From assembly GCF_000741255.1 (NCBI RefSeq), contig NZ_JGZB01000001.1:20-64019 (forward strand): DNA of 64,000 nt. Direction: 5' to 3'. Positions 22,294-31,492 of the stretch are shown piece after piece (positions within the stretch are counted from its first letter, which is position 1; each line of letters opens with the position of its first letter). The notes beneath the pieces are model-generated. The model was not told the origin of the DNA and searched no databases. It worked only from the letters and a program-made list of their open reading frames with translations. Position numbers and translations under genes: made by a program. The DNA comes from Bifidobacterium magnum (GTDB lineage Bacteria; Actinomycetota; Actinomycetes; Actinomycetales; Bifidobacteriaceae).

Positions 22294-23199
22294 ATGACTG
22301 ACGGAACTATTCATCTTTTGGATCCCGCTCCATTCGGCAGGGTGATTCCCGCCATGGTGACGCCAATGACGCACACTGGTGCCGTTGATTTTGACGCCGC
22401 GCAGCGCGTTGCCAAACAGCTGGTCAATGACGGCGCGGACGGCATCCTGGTGAATGGAACAACCGGCGAATCGCCCACCACGCATATGGAAGAAAAGGTG
22501 TCGCTGGTCAAAGCCGTCAAGGAAGCCGTGTCGGTGCCGGTCATCTCCGGCGCCGGATCCAACGATACGGCGCATACCGTTCGAATGGTGGAGCAAACAC
22601 AGGAAGCGGGCGCCGACGCGGTGCTCGTCGTGTGCCCCTACTATTCACGTCCATCCCAAGAAGGCATTTTCTGCCATTACCAGGCCGTCGACCAGTCCGC
22701 CGACAAGCCGATTATCGTCTACGACGTTCCCGGCCGCACCGGAGTGAAAATCGCTCTGGAAACCTACCGTCGCCTTGCGGAGCTGGAACATGTCACCGCC
22801 GTGAAAGACGCCACGGGAGACATCGCCGGGGCCGTGCGCAAGCATCTGGAAACGGGCCTGACCTGGTATTCGGGCGACGACGCGCTCTACCTACCCTTCC
22901 TTTCCATCGGCGCGGTAGGCGTGATCTCCGTAGCGGCCCATGCGGCCGCCGGCCCCATGGCGTTGCTGGCCGAAGCGTTCGACAATGGGGACATTGAACA
23001 AGCCCAGCACATCGCCCGCGACATCGCCCCGGTTATTGAAGCCATGAACGGCACGGGTTTCCAGGCCGTGATGGCCAAGGCGGCGCTTCATGAACGCGGC
23101 CTGATCGACAGCACCACCATGCGCCTGCCGAATGTCGGCCCGAACGACGCGCAGCTCATCGCCATGCATGAGGCGCTCGCGGACGCGCATCTGCTGTAA
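22294..23199 (+). CDS. dapA: 4-hydroxy-tetrahydrodipicolinate synthase
   Basis: DapA condenses pyruvate with aspartate semialdehyde, the committed step to diaminopimelate. The 301-aa TIM-barrel protein shows NGTTGESPT (substrate loop), VCPYYSRPSQEG, YDVPGRTGVK (catalytic Tyr region) and VKDATGD with the Schiff-base Lys171. ATG at 22294 is chosen over an in-frame GTG at 22285; neither has a strong ribosome site. It follows dapB and probably shares its transcript, though the intervening palindrome could separate expression. Confidence 0.96.
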   Translation: MTDGTIHLLDPAPFGRVIPAMVTPMTHTGAVDFDAAQRVAKQLVNDGADGILVNGTTGESPTTHMEEKVSLVKAVKEAVSVPVISGAGSNDTAHTVRMVEQTQEAGADAVLVVCPYYSRPSQEGIFCHYQAVDQSADKPIIVYDVPGRTGVKIALETYRRLAELEHVTAVKDATGDIAGAVRKHLETGLTWYSGDDALYLPFLSIGAVGVISVAAHAAAGPMALLAEAFDNGDIEQAQHIARDIAPVIEAMNGTGFQAVMAKAALHERGLIDSTTMRLPNVGPNDAQLIAMHEALADAHLL

Positions 23200-23219
23200 T
23201 TCGCACGCAAGGCATTGGC

Positions 23220-23298
23220 GGCCCGCATTGCCGGGCCCCATATCATGCCGTCACAAGGGATGGATTCCAAGACCCCGCCACGCTCATAGGGGCGTGGC
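23220..23298 (+). other. Two hairpins between dapA and RNase J
   Basis: GGCCCG/CGGGCC (23220-23237) and GCCACGC/GCGTGGC (23277-23298) each form a short perfect stem. Neither has a T-run. The second ends about 26 bases before the RNase J start, so it may be a leader structure rather than a dapA terminator. Confidence 0.4.
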
Positions 23299-23324
23299 AA
23301 CCAAAGAGAATCCAGATATAGGAA

Positions 23325-25259
23325 ATGAAAGAAACACAACATAAAGGCACTCGCAAGACCACGCGTTCCGCTGCCCAAGGCGGACCCAAAGCCAAGCGCG
23401 GCCTGGCCCACAAGAACTCGCGCACGGTAACGGCCGGCAAGCGCGGCACCGTCCACAAGCACCTGCGCAACAAGGCCGCCGTGCACCGCAATGCCGTCGG
23501 CAAGAAGTCGGCGCAGACGCGCACGATCGTGGCTTCCGATACGCGCAACATCAAGCGCGTGGCCCCGCCGAAGTATCGCAAGGGCTCCATGCGCATCGTG
23601 CCGCTGGGCGGCCTGGGCGAAATCGGCCGCAACATGAACGTCATCGAGTACAACGGCCACCTGCTGCTGATCGACTGCGGCGTGCTGTTCCCTGAAGAGG
23701 AGCAGCCGGGCGTCGACCTGATCCTGCCCGACTTCAACTACATCAAGGACCGCCTTGACGACGTCGAGGCTCTCGTGCTCACGCACGGCCACGAAGACCA
23801 CATCGGCGGCGTCCCGTACCTGCTCAAGCTGCGTCCGGACATCCCGCTGATCGGCTCCAAGCTCACGCTGGGCTTCGTGAAGGCCAAGTGCGAGGAGCAC
23901 CGCCTCAACCCGACGCTTATCGAGGTCAAGGGCCGCGACAAGATGAAGGTCGGCCCGTTCCATCTCGAATTCGTCAGCGTCACGCACTCGATTCCGGACG
24001 CGCTCGCCGTATACGTCGAGACGCCGGCCGGCTCGCTGATCGACACGGGCGACATCAAGCTCGACCAGCTGCCGCTCGACCACCGCATCACCGACCTCGT
24101 GGAGTTCGGCAAGCTTGGCGAACGCGGCGTGGACCTGCTCATGATGGATTCCACGAACGCCGAGGTTCCGGGCTTCGTGAAGCCGGAAACCTCCATCGGC
24201 CCGGCGCTCGACCTCGCGTTCGCGCAGGCCACGCGCAAGATCATTGTCGCAAGCTTCTCGAGCCACGTGCACCGCGTGCAGCAGGTGGTGGACGCCGCCC
24301 ACAAGTACGGCCGCAAGGTCGTGTTCGTCGGACGCTCCATGGTCCGCAACATGGCCATTGCCGCCGATCTGGGCTACCTGCACCTGCCGGAAGACACGGT
24401 GATCGACGTCAAGCAGGCGCACAACTATCCGGACGACAAGCTCGTCTACATGTGCACGGGCTCCCAGGGCGAGCCGCTGGCAGCGCTCGGCCGCATCGCC
24501 AACGGCACGCACCGCGACATCGAAATCAACGAGTTCGACACCGTGATCCTGGCCAGCTCGCTGATCCCGGGCAACGAGCACGGCGTGTACAAGGTCATCA
24601 ACAAGCTCGTGCAGCGCGGCGCCCGCGTCGTCAACCGCGACAACGCCGCCGTGCACGTTTCGGGCCACTGCAACGAGGGCGAACTGCTGTACATGTACAA
24701 CATCGTCAAGCCGAAGGCGGCCATGCCGATCCACGGCGAAAACCGCCATCTCGTGGCCAACGGCCTGCTTGCCGTGAAGACGGGCGTCAACCCGCAGAAC
24801 GTGGTGCTCGCCGAGGACGGCGACGTGGTGGACCTCTACCACGGTCAGGCCGCTGTGGTCGGTTCCGTCCCGTGCGGCTACGTGTACGTGGACGGCGACT
24901 CCGTCGGCGAGCTGACGGAAGACGAACTCGAGAAGCGCCGTATTCTGGGCTCCGAAGGCTTCGTCTCCTGCTTCGCCGTGGTCGACACGGACTCTAAGCA
25001 GATCGTGTCGGGCCCGAAGATCTACCTGAACGCCGTGGCGGAAGACGAACGCGACTTCGAACGCGTGCGCGAGCAGATCGTCGAGCAGCTCGAGGACGCC
25101 ATGCAGAACGGCGTCAAGGACACGCACCGCATGCAGCAGATCATGCGCCGCACGCTTGGCAGCTGGATTTCGCGCCAGCTGCGCCGCAAGCCGATGATCG
25201 TGCCCGTCGTGGCCGACATCGCCGCGGACATGGACGACATGGAGCACGAGCGCGACTAA
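23325..25259 (+). CDS. rnj: Ribonuclease J
   Basis: RNase J is a zinc-dependent beta-CASP ribonuclease with endo- and 5'-3' exonuclease activity in mRNA decay and rRNA maturation. In this 644-aa protein the metallo-lactamase motif THGHEDHIGG gives His154, His156, Asp158 and His159. MRIVPLGGLGEIGRNMNVIEY starts the catalytic domain near residue 88 and the beta-CASP segment includes MVRNMAIAADLGYL. The first 85 residues are an extension almost entirely of Lys, Arg, Thr, Gly and Ala, absent from Bacillus RNase J (about 555 aa) and likely an RNA-binding tail. The start ATG follows AGGAA. Confidence 0.94.
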   Translation: MKETQHKGTRKTTRSAAQGGPKAKRGLAHKNSRTVTAGKRGTVHKHLRNKAAVHRNAVGKKSAQTRTIVASDTRNIKRVAPPKYRKGSMRIVPLGGLGEIGRNMNVIEYNGHLLLIDCGVLFPEEEQPGVDLILPDFNYIKDRLDDVEALVLTHGHEDHIGGVPYLLKLRPDIPLIGSKLTLGFVKAKCEEHRLNPTLIEVKGRDKMKVGPFHLEFVSVTHSIPDALAVYVETPAGSLIDTGDIKLDQLPLDHRITDLVEFGKLGERGVDLLMMDSTNAEVPGFVKPETSIGPALDLAFAQATRKIIVASFSSHVHRVQQVVDAAHKYGRKVVFVGRSMVRNMAIAADLGYLHLPEDTVIDVKQAHNYPDDKLVYMCTGSQGEPLAALGRIANGTHRDIEINEFDTVILASSLIPGNEHGVYKVINKLVQRGARVVNRDNAAVHVSGHCNEGELLYMYNIVKPKAAMPIHGENRHLVANGLLAVKTGVNPQNVVLAEDGDVVDLYHGQAAVVGSVPCGYVYVDGDSVGELTEDELEKRRILGSEGFVSCFAVVDTDSKQIVSGPKIYLNAVAEDERDFERVREQIVEQLEDAMQNGVKDTHRMQQIMRRTLGSWISRQLRRKPMIVPVVADIAADMDDMEHERD

Positions 25260-25389
25260 GCGTCCGCCGCACCGTCAAAGGTGTATTCACCATAATTGAA
25301 CCAACGAGACCGCCGCGGTTCGCACCAACTCCGTATTGCACGGAACCTGCGGGCCGCGGCGCTCATGAAGAAGAATAAGAAGGAGTGAC

Positions 25390-28017
25390 ATGCCTGGCGC
25401 AAACCTTACGCGCGTAGAAGCAGAAGAACGCAAGAGTATTGTGCGTGGACCGATGACGTACCACGTGGATTTGGACCTGACGCGTGGCCCGAAGAATTTC
25501 TTGTCCACCTCCACGATCGAATTCGGCGCACAACCGGGTTCTTCCACCTTCCTCGACCTGATCGCCAACGAAGTCAAGTCCGTGGTGCTCAACGGCAAGG
25601 AACTCGACCCGGCCGAAGTCTTCGCCGATAGCCGCATCCAGCTCGACAACCTGCTCGAGAAGAACACGGTGACGGTCAAGGCCGTCTGCCAGTACTCCAC
25701 CACGGGCGAAGGCCTGCACCGCAGCGTCGACCCGTCCGACGGCAACGTCTACCTGTACTCCCAGTTCGAAGTGCCGGACGCGCGCCGCGTCTACGCCGTA
25801 TTCGACCAGCCGGACCTCAAGGCCGTGTTCAACTTTACGGTAACCGCGCCGCAGTCCTGGATCGTCACCTCGAACCAGCCGCAGATCGCGTCCGAAGACC
25901 TTTCGGGCCAGACCGAAGACGGCACGATGGCCGAGAAGCCGAACGAGGGCATCAAGAAGGTCACGTTCTCCGCGACCCCCACGATGAGCTCCTACCTGAC
26001 GGCCATCTGCGCCGGCCCGTACGCCGAATGGCACACGTCCTACGACAACGAGGACGGCCGTACCGTGCCGATGGCCATGTACTGCCGCCAGGCCCTCAAG
26101 GACGCCATGGCCAAGGACGTGGAATACCTGTTCGACATCACGAAGAAGGGTTTCGCCTTCTACGCCAAGACGTGGGGCGTGCCGTACCCGTACGCCAAGT
26201 ATGACCAGATCTTCGTGCCGGAATACAACGCCGGCGCCATGGAGAACATCGGCATGGTCACGATCCGCGACTCCTACGTGTTCGAGTCCAAGGTGACCGA
26301 CGCACTGGCCGAACGCCGCGTCGTGACCGTACTGCACGAGCTCGCCCACATGTGGTTCGGCGACTACGTGACGATGAAGTGGTGGAACGACCTGTGGCTC
26401 AACGAGTCCTTCGCCGAATTCATGAGCACGCTGTGCACCGCGGAAGCCACCGAATGGCATGACGCTTGGGCGACGTTCTGCTCCGGCGAGAAGAGCTGGG
26501 CCCTCGACCAGGACCAGCTGTCCACGACGCACCCGATCGTGGCGCCGATCAACGACCTGAACAACACCTACGTGAACTTCGACGGCATCACCTACGCCAA
26601 GGGCGCGTCCGTCCTCAAGCAGCTCGTGGCCTACGTGGGCCGCGACAAGTTCTTCGAGGGCATCAACCACTACCTGAACCGCTACACCTACTCGAACGCG
26701 ACGCTCGCCGACCTGCTCGCCGAGCTCGAGGCCGCCTCGGGCCGCGACCTGAACACGTGGAGCAAGAAGTGGCTGGAAGAGGCCGGCATCAACACGATCA
26801 GCACGGAAATCACGTGCGACGACGACAACCTCATCACGTCGCTGGCGCTCAAGCAGACCGCGCCGACCGACCACAACGTGCTGCGTCCGCACTCGTTGGC
26901 AGTCGGCTTCTACAACGAGGATCCGGCCACGGGCAAGATCGTGCGCACGGACCAGATCTCGCTTGACGTGGACGGCGAGCGCATGCTCGTGGCCGCCGCG
27001 ATCGGCCGACAGCGTCCGGCGTTCCTGCTGACGAACGACGACGACCTGACCTACACGAAGCTGCGCTTCGATGTGGATTCGCTCGAGTTCGCCTGCAAGA
27101 ACCTGTACCGCTTCGACGACGCGCTGGCCCGCGCCGTGATCTGGCTGGCCCTGTGGGATATGACGCGCGACGGCGAACTGCCGGCGAAGAAGTTCATCAC
27201 CACGACGCTCGCCATGCTCGCCACCGAAACCGAGTCCACGACGTTCCGTTACGCGCTGGCCGAGCTGTCCACGACCGTGCACCACTACACCGACCGCACC
27301 AAGCGCGACCAGATCGCCAAGTACGTGGCCGGCGAACTGTGGAAGCTGGCGGCCGCGGCTCAGCCGGGTTCCGACAACCAGTTCCAGCTCGTGGGCGCCT
27401 ACCTGACTTACGGCACGCTGGGCGACGAGGAGTTCGTGGCCAACGTGCAGGGCCTGTTCGACGGCTCCGTGGTCCTCAACGGCCTCGACATCGACAACAA
27501 CATGCGTTGGGCGCTGATTCACGCGCTCGCCGCCGTCGATGTGATGAGCAATGAGCAGATCAACGAGGAACTCGCCAAGCGCGACACCACGGAGAACCGC
27601 GAGTTCGCCTACGGCGCCAAGGCTGCGCGTGAAACCGCCAAGGCCAAGGCATGGGCTTGGGACCAGGCGTTGCACAACAACGACCTGACGAACTCCCAGC
27701 TCGAGCAGGTGGCCCGCGCCTTCTCGGGCTCCAGCACCGAGGAACTGGCTGATCCGTATGTGGCCAAGTACTTCGACGCCGCCACGTGGATCTGGAAGAA
27801 CAAGACGTTCCACATGGCCGAAACGCTGATTGGCGACCTGTATCCGGTGGCTGCCGATCCGGCCGCGCTCGTGGAAGCGGGCGACGCCTGGCTGGCCGAG
27901 CACACGGACGCCGACAACGCGCTGCTGCGCATGGTCAAGGCGAATGTGGAGAACTCCCACCGTACGCGTATGGTGAGCGACTTCAACACGTCGCTGGACA
28001 ACGATCTGGACAAGTGA
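25390..28017 (+). CDS. pepN: Aminopeptidase N, M1 zinc metallopeptidase
   Basis: This 875-aa cytoplasmic enzyme removes N-terminal residues from peptides. The substrate motif GAMEN is at residues 282-286. The zinc site HELAH (His316, His320) with NESFAEF (Glu339) is complete. The C-terminal half is the helical ERAP1-like domain. No signal peptide is seen. Start ATG follows AAGAAGGAG. A strong terminator lies 36 bp after the stop, so the gene probably ends its transcript. Confidence 0.96.
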   Translation: MPGANLTRVEAEERKSIVRGPMTYHVDLDLTRGPKNFLSTSTIEFGAQPGSSTFLDLIANEVKSVVLNGKELDPAEVFADSRIQLDNLLEKNTVTVKAVCQYSTTGEGLHRSVDPSDGNVYLYSQFEVPDARRVYAVFDQPDLKAVFNFTVTAPQSWIVTSNQPQIASEDLSGQTEDGTMAEKPNEGIKKVTFSATPTMSSYLTAICAGPYAEWHTSYDNEDGRTVPMAMYCRQALKDAMAKDVEYLFDITKKGFAFYAKTWGVPYPYAKYDQIFVPEYNAGAMENIGMVTIRDSYVFESKVTDALAERRVVTVLHELAHMWFGDYVTMKWWNDLWLNESFAEFMSTLCTAEATEWHDAWATFCSGEKSWALDQDQLSTTHPIVAPINDLNNTYVNFDGITYAKGASVLKQLVAYVGRDKFFEGINHYLNRYTYSNATLADLLAELEAASGRDLNTWSKKWLEEAGINTISTEITCDDDNLITSLALKQTAPTDHNVLRPHSLAVGFYNEDPATGKIVRTDQISLDVDGERMLVAAAIGRQRPAFLLTNDDDLTYTKLRFDVDSLEFACKNLYRFDDALARAVIWLALWDMTRDGELPAKKFITTTLAMLATETESTTFRYALAELSTTVHHYTDRTKRDQIAKYVAGELWKLAAAAQPGSDNQFQLVGAYLTYGTLGDEEFVANVQGLFDGSVVLNGLDIDNNMRWALIHALAAVDVMSNEQINEELAKRDTTENREFAYGAKAARETAKAKAWAWDQALHNNDLTNSQLEQVARAFSGSSTEELADPYVAKYFDAATWIWKNKTFHMAETLIGDLYPVAADPAALVEAGDAWLAEHTDADNALLRMVKANVENSHRTRMVSDFNTSLDNDLDK

Positions 28018-28052
28018 GCCGGTTGTGACCAAGCGTCGCTGACCTAGCGATG

Positions 28053-28090
28053 GCCGGAGCGCCCTTTCGGGGGCGTCCCGGCTTTTCTTT
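28053..28090 (+). terminator. Factor-independent terminator of pepN
   Basis: GCCGGAGCGCCC folds with GGGCGTCCCGGC around a TTTCGG loop, followed by TTTTCTTTT. Confidence 0.85.
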
Positions 28091-28180
28091 TGCCGCCACA
28101 GTAATTGCGGCCAGTCGAGGCAATGGTGCGAGTAGTCTTGTGCGCTAGATGCGTTCAATTCAAGACAGTGAGGAAACACA

Positions 28181-29560
28181 ATGCCACGAATGTTTGGTAC
28201 CGATGGTGTGCGCGGTTTGGCGAATCGCGATTTGACGGCGCAGCTCGCGTTGGATTTGGGAGACGCGGCCGTGCGCGTGCTCGCCGACAATGACGGCCAG
28301 GGTTCCCAGGGCCGCCACCGCGCCCTGGTGGGCCGCGATACGCGCGTGTCCGGCGACTTTCTGGCGGCGGCGCTGTCCGCAGGCATGTCGGCGGGCGGCT
28401 TCGACGTGATCGACGCGGGCATCATCCCGACGCCGGGCGTCGCGTTCCTCACGAGCGTGCTCAATGTGGAGATGGGCGCCGTGATTTCCGCTTCCCACAA
28501 TCCGATGCCCGACAACGGCATCAAGTTCTTCGCGCGCGGCGGCTTCAAGCTGCCCGACACGAAGGAAGACGAGATTGAAGCCGTGCTCGGCGAGGATTGG
28601 GAGCGTCCGACGGGCGCCGGCGTGGGCCGCATTTCCCATGACACGGTCACGGCCACGAACCTGTATATCGACCATCTCGTGTCCGCGATCGCGCCGCTGA
28701 ACGAAGACAAGACGCAGCCCAAGCCGCTGCGCGGACTGAAGATCGTGGCCGACTGCGCCAACGGCGCCACCTCCGTGGTGGCCCCCGAGGCGTTGCGCCG
28801 CGCCGGCGCCGACGTGATCGTGATCAACGCGTCCCCGGACGGCTACAACATCAACAAGAACGCCGGTTCCACGCACCCCGAGCAGCTCCAGGCCATGGTG
28901 GTGGCTTCGGGCGCCGACATGGGCGTGGCGTTCGACGGCGACGCCGACCGCTGCCTGGCTGTGGACGAAGACGGCAACATGGTCAACGGCGACCAGATCA
29001 TGGGCATTCTGGCGCGCGCCAAGATGCGCGAAGGCAAGCTCAACCACAACACGCTGGTCGTGACGGTCATGAGCAACCTCGGATTGAAGCTCGCCCTCAA
29101 GGACATGGGCATTGAAACCGTGGAAACGGGCGTGGGCGACCGCTACGTGCTCGAGGAGATGCTGCGCGGCGACTACTCGCTGGGCGGCGAACAGTCGGGC
29201 CACGTCATCAACCGCGAGTTCGCCACCACAGGCGACGGCACGCTTACCGCGCTGACGCTGTGCAACGAAGTGGTCAAGAGCGGCAAGAGCCTCAAGGAAC
29301 TGGCCGCCGACTTCCCGCAGCTGCCGCAGACGCTAATCAACGTGCCGGACGTGGACAAGGCCGCCGCGAAGACGAACGAGGCCGTGCAGGCCGCCGTGGC
29401 AGCCGAAGAGGAGATTCTCGGCGACACGGGCCGCGTGCTGCTGCGCGCTTCGGGCACCGAGCCGCTCGTGCGCGTGATGGTGGAAGCCGCCACGCAGGAA
29501 CAGTCCGACGAAGTGTGCGCACGCCTGGCCGAGGTTGTGGCGCGCGAACTCGCCCTGTAA
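28181..29560 (+). CDS. glmM: Phosphoglucosamine mutase
   Basis: GlmM interconverts glucosamine 6- and 1-phosphate on the way to UDP-GlcNAc and cell-wall synthesis. The 459-aa protein begins RMFGTDGVRGLAN as in the family. The phosphoserine loop is SASHNP with Ser105, the metal loop is DGDADR, the sugar-binding loop is GEQSGH and the phosphate-binding loop is RASGTEPLVRVM. Length is typical. def follows after only nine bases, so the two are almost certainly co-transcribed. Confidence 0.97.
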   Translation: MPRMFGTDGVRGLANRDLTAQLALDLGDAAVRVLADNDGQGSQGRHRALVGRDTRVSGDFLAAALSAGMSAGGFDVIDAGIIPTPGVAFLTSVLNVEMGAVISASHNPMPDNGIKFFARGGFKLPDTKEDEIEAVLGEDWERPTGAGVGRISHDTVTATNLYIDHLVSAIAPLNEDKTQPKPLRGLKIVADCANGATSVVAPEALRRAGADVIVINASPDGYNINKNAGSTHPEQLQAMVVASGADMGVAFDGDADRCLAVDEDGNMVNGDQIMGILARAKMREGKLNHNTLVVTVMSNLGLKLALKDMGIETVETGVGDRYVLEEMLRGDYSLGGEQSGHVINREFATTGDGTLTALTLCNEVVKSGKSLKELAADFPQLPQTLINVPDVDKAAAKTNEAVQAAVAAEEEILGDTGRVLLRASGTEPLVRVMVEAATQEQSDEVCARLAEVVARELAL

Positions 29561-29569
29561 GGAAGACGA

Positions 29570-30235
29570 ATGTTTGGCAAGAACAGCAAAGTAGACATGG
29601 AACTCAACCGCGACGTGGAGCGGTTCCTGCACCAGTGCGCCAAGGAAAACGGCGGTTTGCTGCCCATTGTGCAGGCTGGCGAACCTGTGTTGCGCCAGCC
29701 CACCGTACCGTACACGGGCCAGCTCAGCAAAAAAACGATGGCCAAGCTCATCGAAGCCATGCGCGTGACGATGCTCGAGGCTCCCGGCGTGGGCCTGGCA
29801 TCCACGCAGGTCGGTATCAACCTCTCGTTCGCCGTGCTTGAAGACCACACGAGCGAGGAGTATGCGGACGACCCGCGTGAATTCGCCGAATTCCCGTTCC
29901 ATGTGATCATCAACCCGAGCTACGAGCCCGTCGAGGGCAGCGCGACCGCCGAATTCTTTGAAGGCTGCCTGTCGGTGGCCGGATGGCAGGCCGTACGCAA
30001 GCGTTACGTGGACATCATCGCGCGCTGGCAGGATGAGGACGGCGAGCGCCACGAGGAACACCTGCACGGATGGCCGGCGCGCATCTTCCAGCACGAAACC
30101 GACCATTTGAGCGGCGAACTGTATATCGACAAGGCCATCATCCGTTCGCTGACCAGCGACGAGAACCTCGACGACTACTGGATCGAGGATCCCGTGCCGA
30201 CCGAAGCCGCGAAGGAGCTCGGATTCGAGCTGTAA
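29570..30235 (+). CDS. def: Peptide deformylase
   Basis: Removes the formyl group from nascent N-terminal Met. The three family motifs are present: GVGLASTQVG (about residues 73-82), EGCLSV with metal ligand Cys133, and HETDH with His175 and His179. At 221 aa it is longer than E. coli Def, with about 35 extra N-terminal residues and an insertion between motifs 1 and 2. The ATG follows GTAAGGAAG nine bases after glmM. Confidence 0.95.
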   Translation: MFGKNSKVDMELNRDVERFLHQCAKENGGLLPIVQAGEPVLRQPTVPYTGQLSKKTMAKLIEAMRVTMLEAPGVGLASTQVGINLSFAVLEDHTSEEYADDPREFAEFPFHVIINPSYEPVEGSATAEFFEGCLSVAGWQAVRKRYVDIIARWQDEDGERHEEHLHGWPARIFQHETDHLSGELYIDKAIIRSLTSDENLDDYWIEDPVPTEAAKELGFEL

Positions 30236-30382
30236 AACGGCAGTCGTGACGCGACAGTTGTAAAGAAACCTTGGAGATTGTTCCAAGAAATTGTAAGGGC
30301 TCTGGAATCGCCATTTCCCGGCGCATAGACTGAAGTTCGATTTTCGAGCGTCAGACACTATCGACCAAGGGGATCGATATCC

Positions 30383-31363
30383 ATGAGCCCTGAATTTTCA
30401 TCATCCAACGAGTCCTGGGAATGGGAAAAGGAACTCGAGAACTACAGCGCCGCCCGCTGGCGCGCACCCATGTACCTGTGGACGAACCTGATCCAGCGTT
30501 GCGCGCTCGAAGTGGAGCGGACCATGGAAGACGAGCCCGTGCCGACCGCAGAAGACGTTGAAGACCTCGTCATGCCGCCCATGAGCTGGTACTACCAGTC
30601 TCTGGAAGAGCAAGGCTGCGCGCCCGACATGCAGGCGCTCGACCCCATGGCCAACGTACCCACGTTTGAAGCCGACTCCCAGGCCATGAGCGGCGTGGTG
30701 GCCGCCGTGGAACAGTCCGACTCGTCCACGCGCTGGCTGGACGCCGTGTGCGCCGTCACGTACGCGATCGAACTGGGCTGCAAGTTCCTCGGCACGATCG
30801 CCGACCGCAACTGCGAGGCTTACGACATGATGATGTCGCAAATATTCCGTTTGCGCATCTACATGGATTCCGTGGCGCGCCATGCGGACATAGACACGAG
30901 CATCAAGGCGCTCGCCATGGTCGGGGACGTGGTGTGCAGCCGCGCCATGATCCTGTATCCGAACCTCATGGTGGAGATGCTCGCATGTTCGCTGTCGTTC
31001 GCCAACTGGGAGGATACACGTGCCGTGGCTTACAGCGCGTTGAACCGCGCCATGACCTACATGCGTTCCGTGGCGCGATACTGCGACATTTTCGGTTCCG
31101 ACAGTCCGCTGGCGTCTTACGACACGGTGTCGTGGATGGACCAGCGTCCGCTGGAGGCCGAGCAGATAGAGGCGCTGCTCGACTATGTGCAGCAGACAAG
31201 CGAGGCGCAGGAATTCTCGCCGCAAGAGACGCAGGAGCGTATGGCGCTGGTGATGAGCTGGATCCTGTTCGAACAGCGCGTGGCCTATTTGCGCCACGAC
31301 ATGTACCAGCTGTGCGGGGATTACGAGGCGGCCGACGCCATGGAACTGGCTGAGGAAGCCTAG
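30383..31363 (+). CDS. Hypothetical helical protein
   Basis: 326 aa; I do not recognise the family. It has no signal peptide or clear membrane segment and looks almost entirely alpha-helical. It is acidic and rich in Met, Trp, Tyr and Ala (for instance DAVCAVTYAIELGCKFLG and RAMTYMRSVARYCDIFG). Repeated 35-40 residue helical pairs between about 110 and 230 could be TPR- or HEAT-like, but no consensus is clear. The start ATG follows AAGGGGATCGATATCC. It is convergent with the S10 peptidase gene and separated from it by a bidirectional terminator. Confidence 0.65.
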   Translation: MSPEFSSSNESWEWEKELENYSAARWRAPMYLWTNLIQRCALEVERTMEDEPVPTAEDVEDLVMPPMSWYYQSLEEQGCAPDMQALDPMANVPTFEADSQAMSGVVAAVEQSDSSTRWLDAVCAVTYAIELGCKFLGTIADRNCEAYDMMMSQIFRLRIYMDSVARHADIDTSIKALAMVGDVVCSRAMILYPNLMVEMLACSLSFANWEDTRAVAYSALNRAMTYMRSVARYCDIFGSDSPLASYDTVSWMDQRPLEAEQIEALLDYVQQTSEAQEFSPQETQERMALVMSWILFEQRVAYLRHDMYQLCGDYEAADAMELAEEA

Positions 31364-31401
31364 CGCGTTCCGCGCCCGTCCCGGCACCCCGTCCCATACG
31401 C

Positions 31402-31444
31402 AAATGGCCGCGACAAGCATTCAACGCTTGTCGCGGCCATTTTC
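31402..31444. terminator. Bidirectional terminator between convergent genes
   Basis: AAATGGCCGCGACAAGC and GCTTGTCGCGGCCATTT form a perfect 17-bp stem with a seven-base loop. A-run and T-run flank the two sides, as expected for termination from both directions. Confidence 0.9.
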
Positions 31445-31492
31445 GCATATTGATCAGGTGGCGCTTGCGCACTCACATGGAAGCCTTACGGC

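Noticed and set aside
25363-28827. 1154-codon open frame antisense to pepN and glmM
   Set aside because: Spans two clear genes and their terminator on the opposite strand; no family signal.
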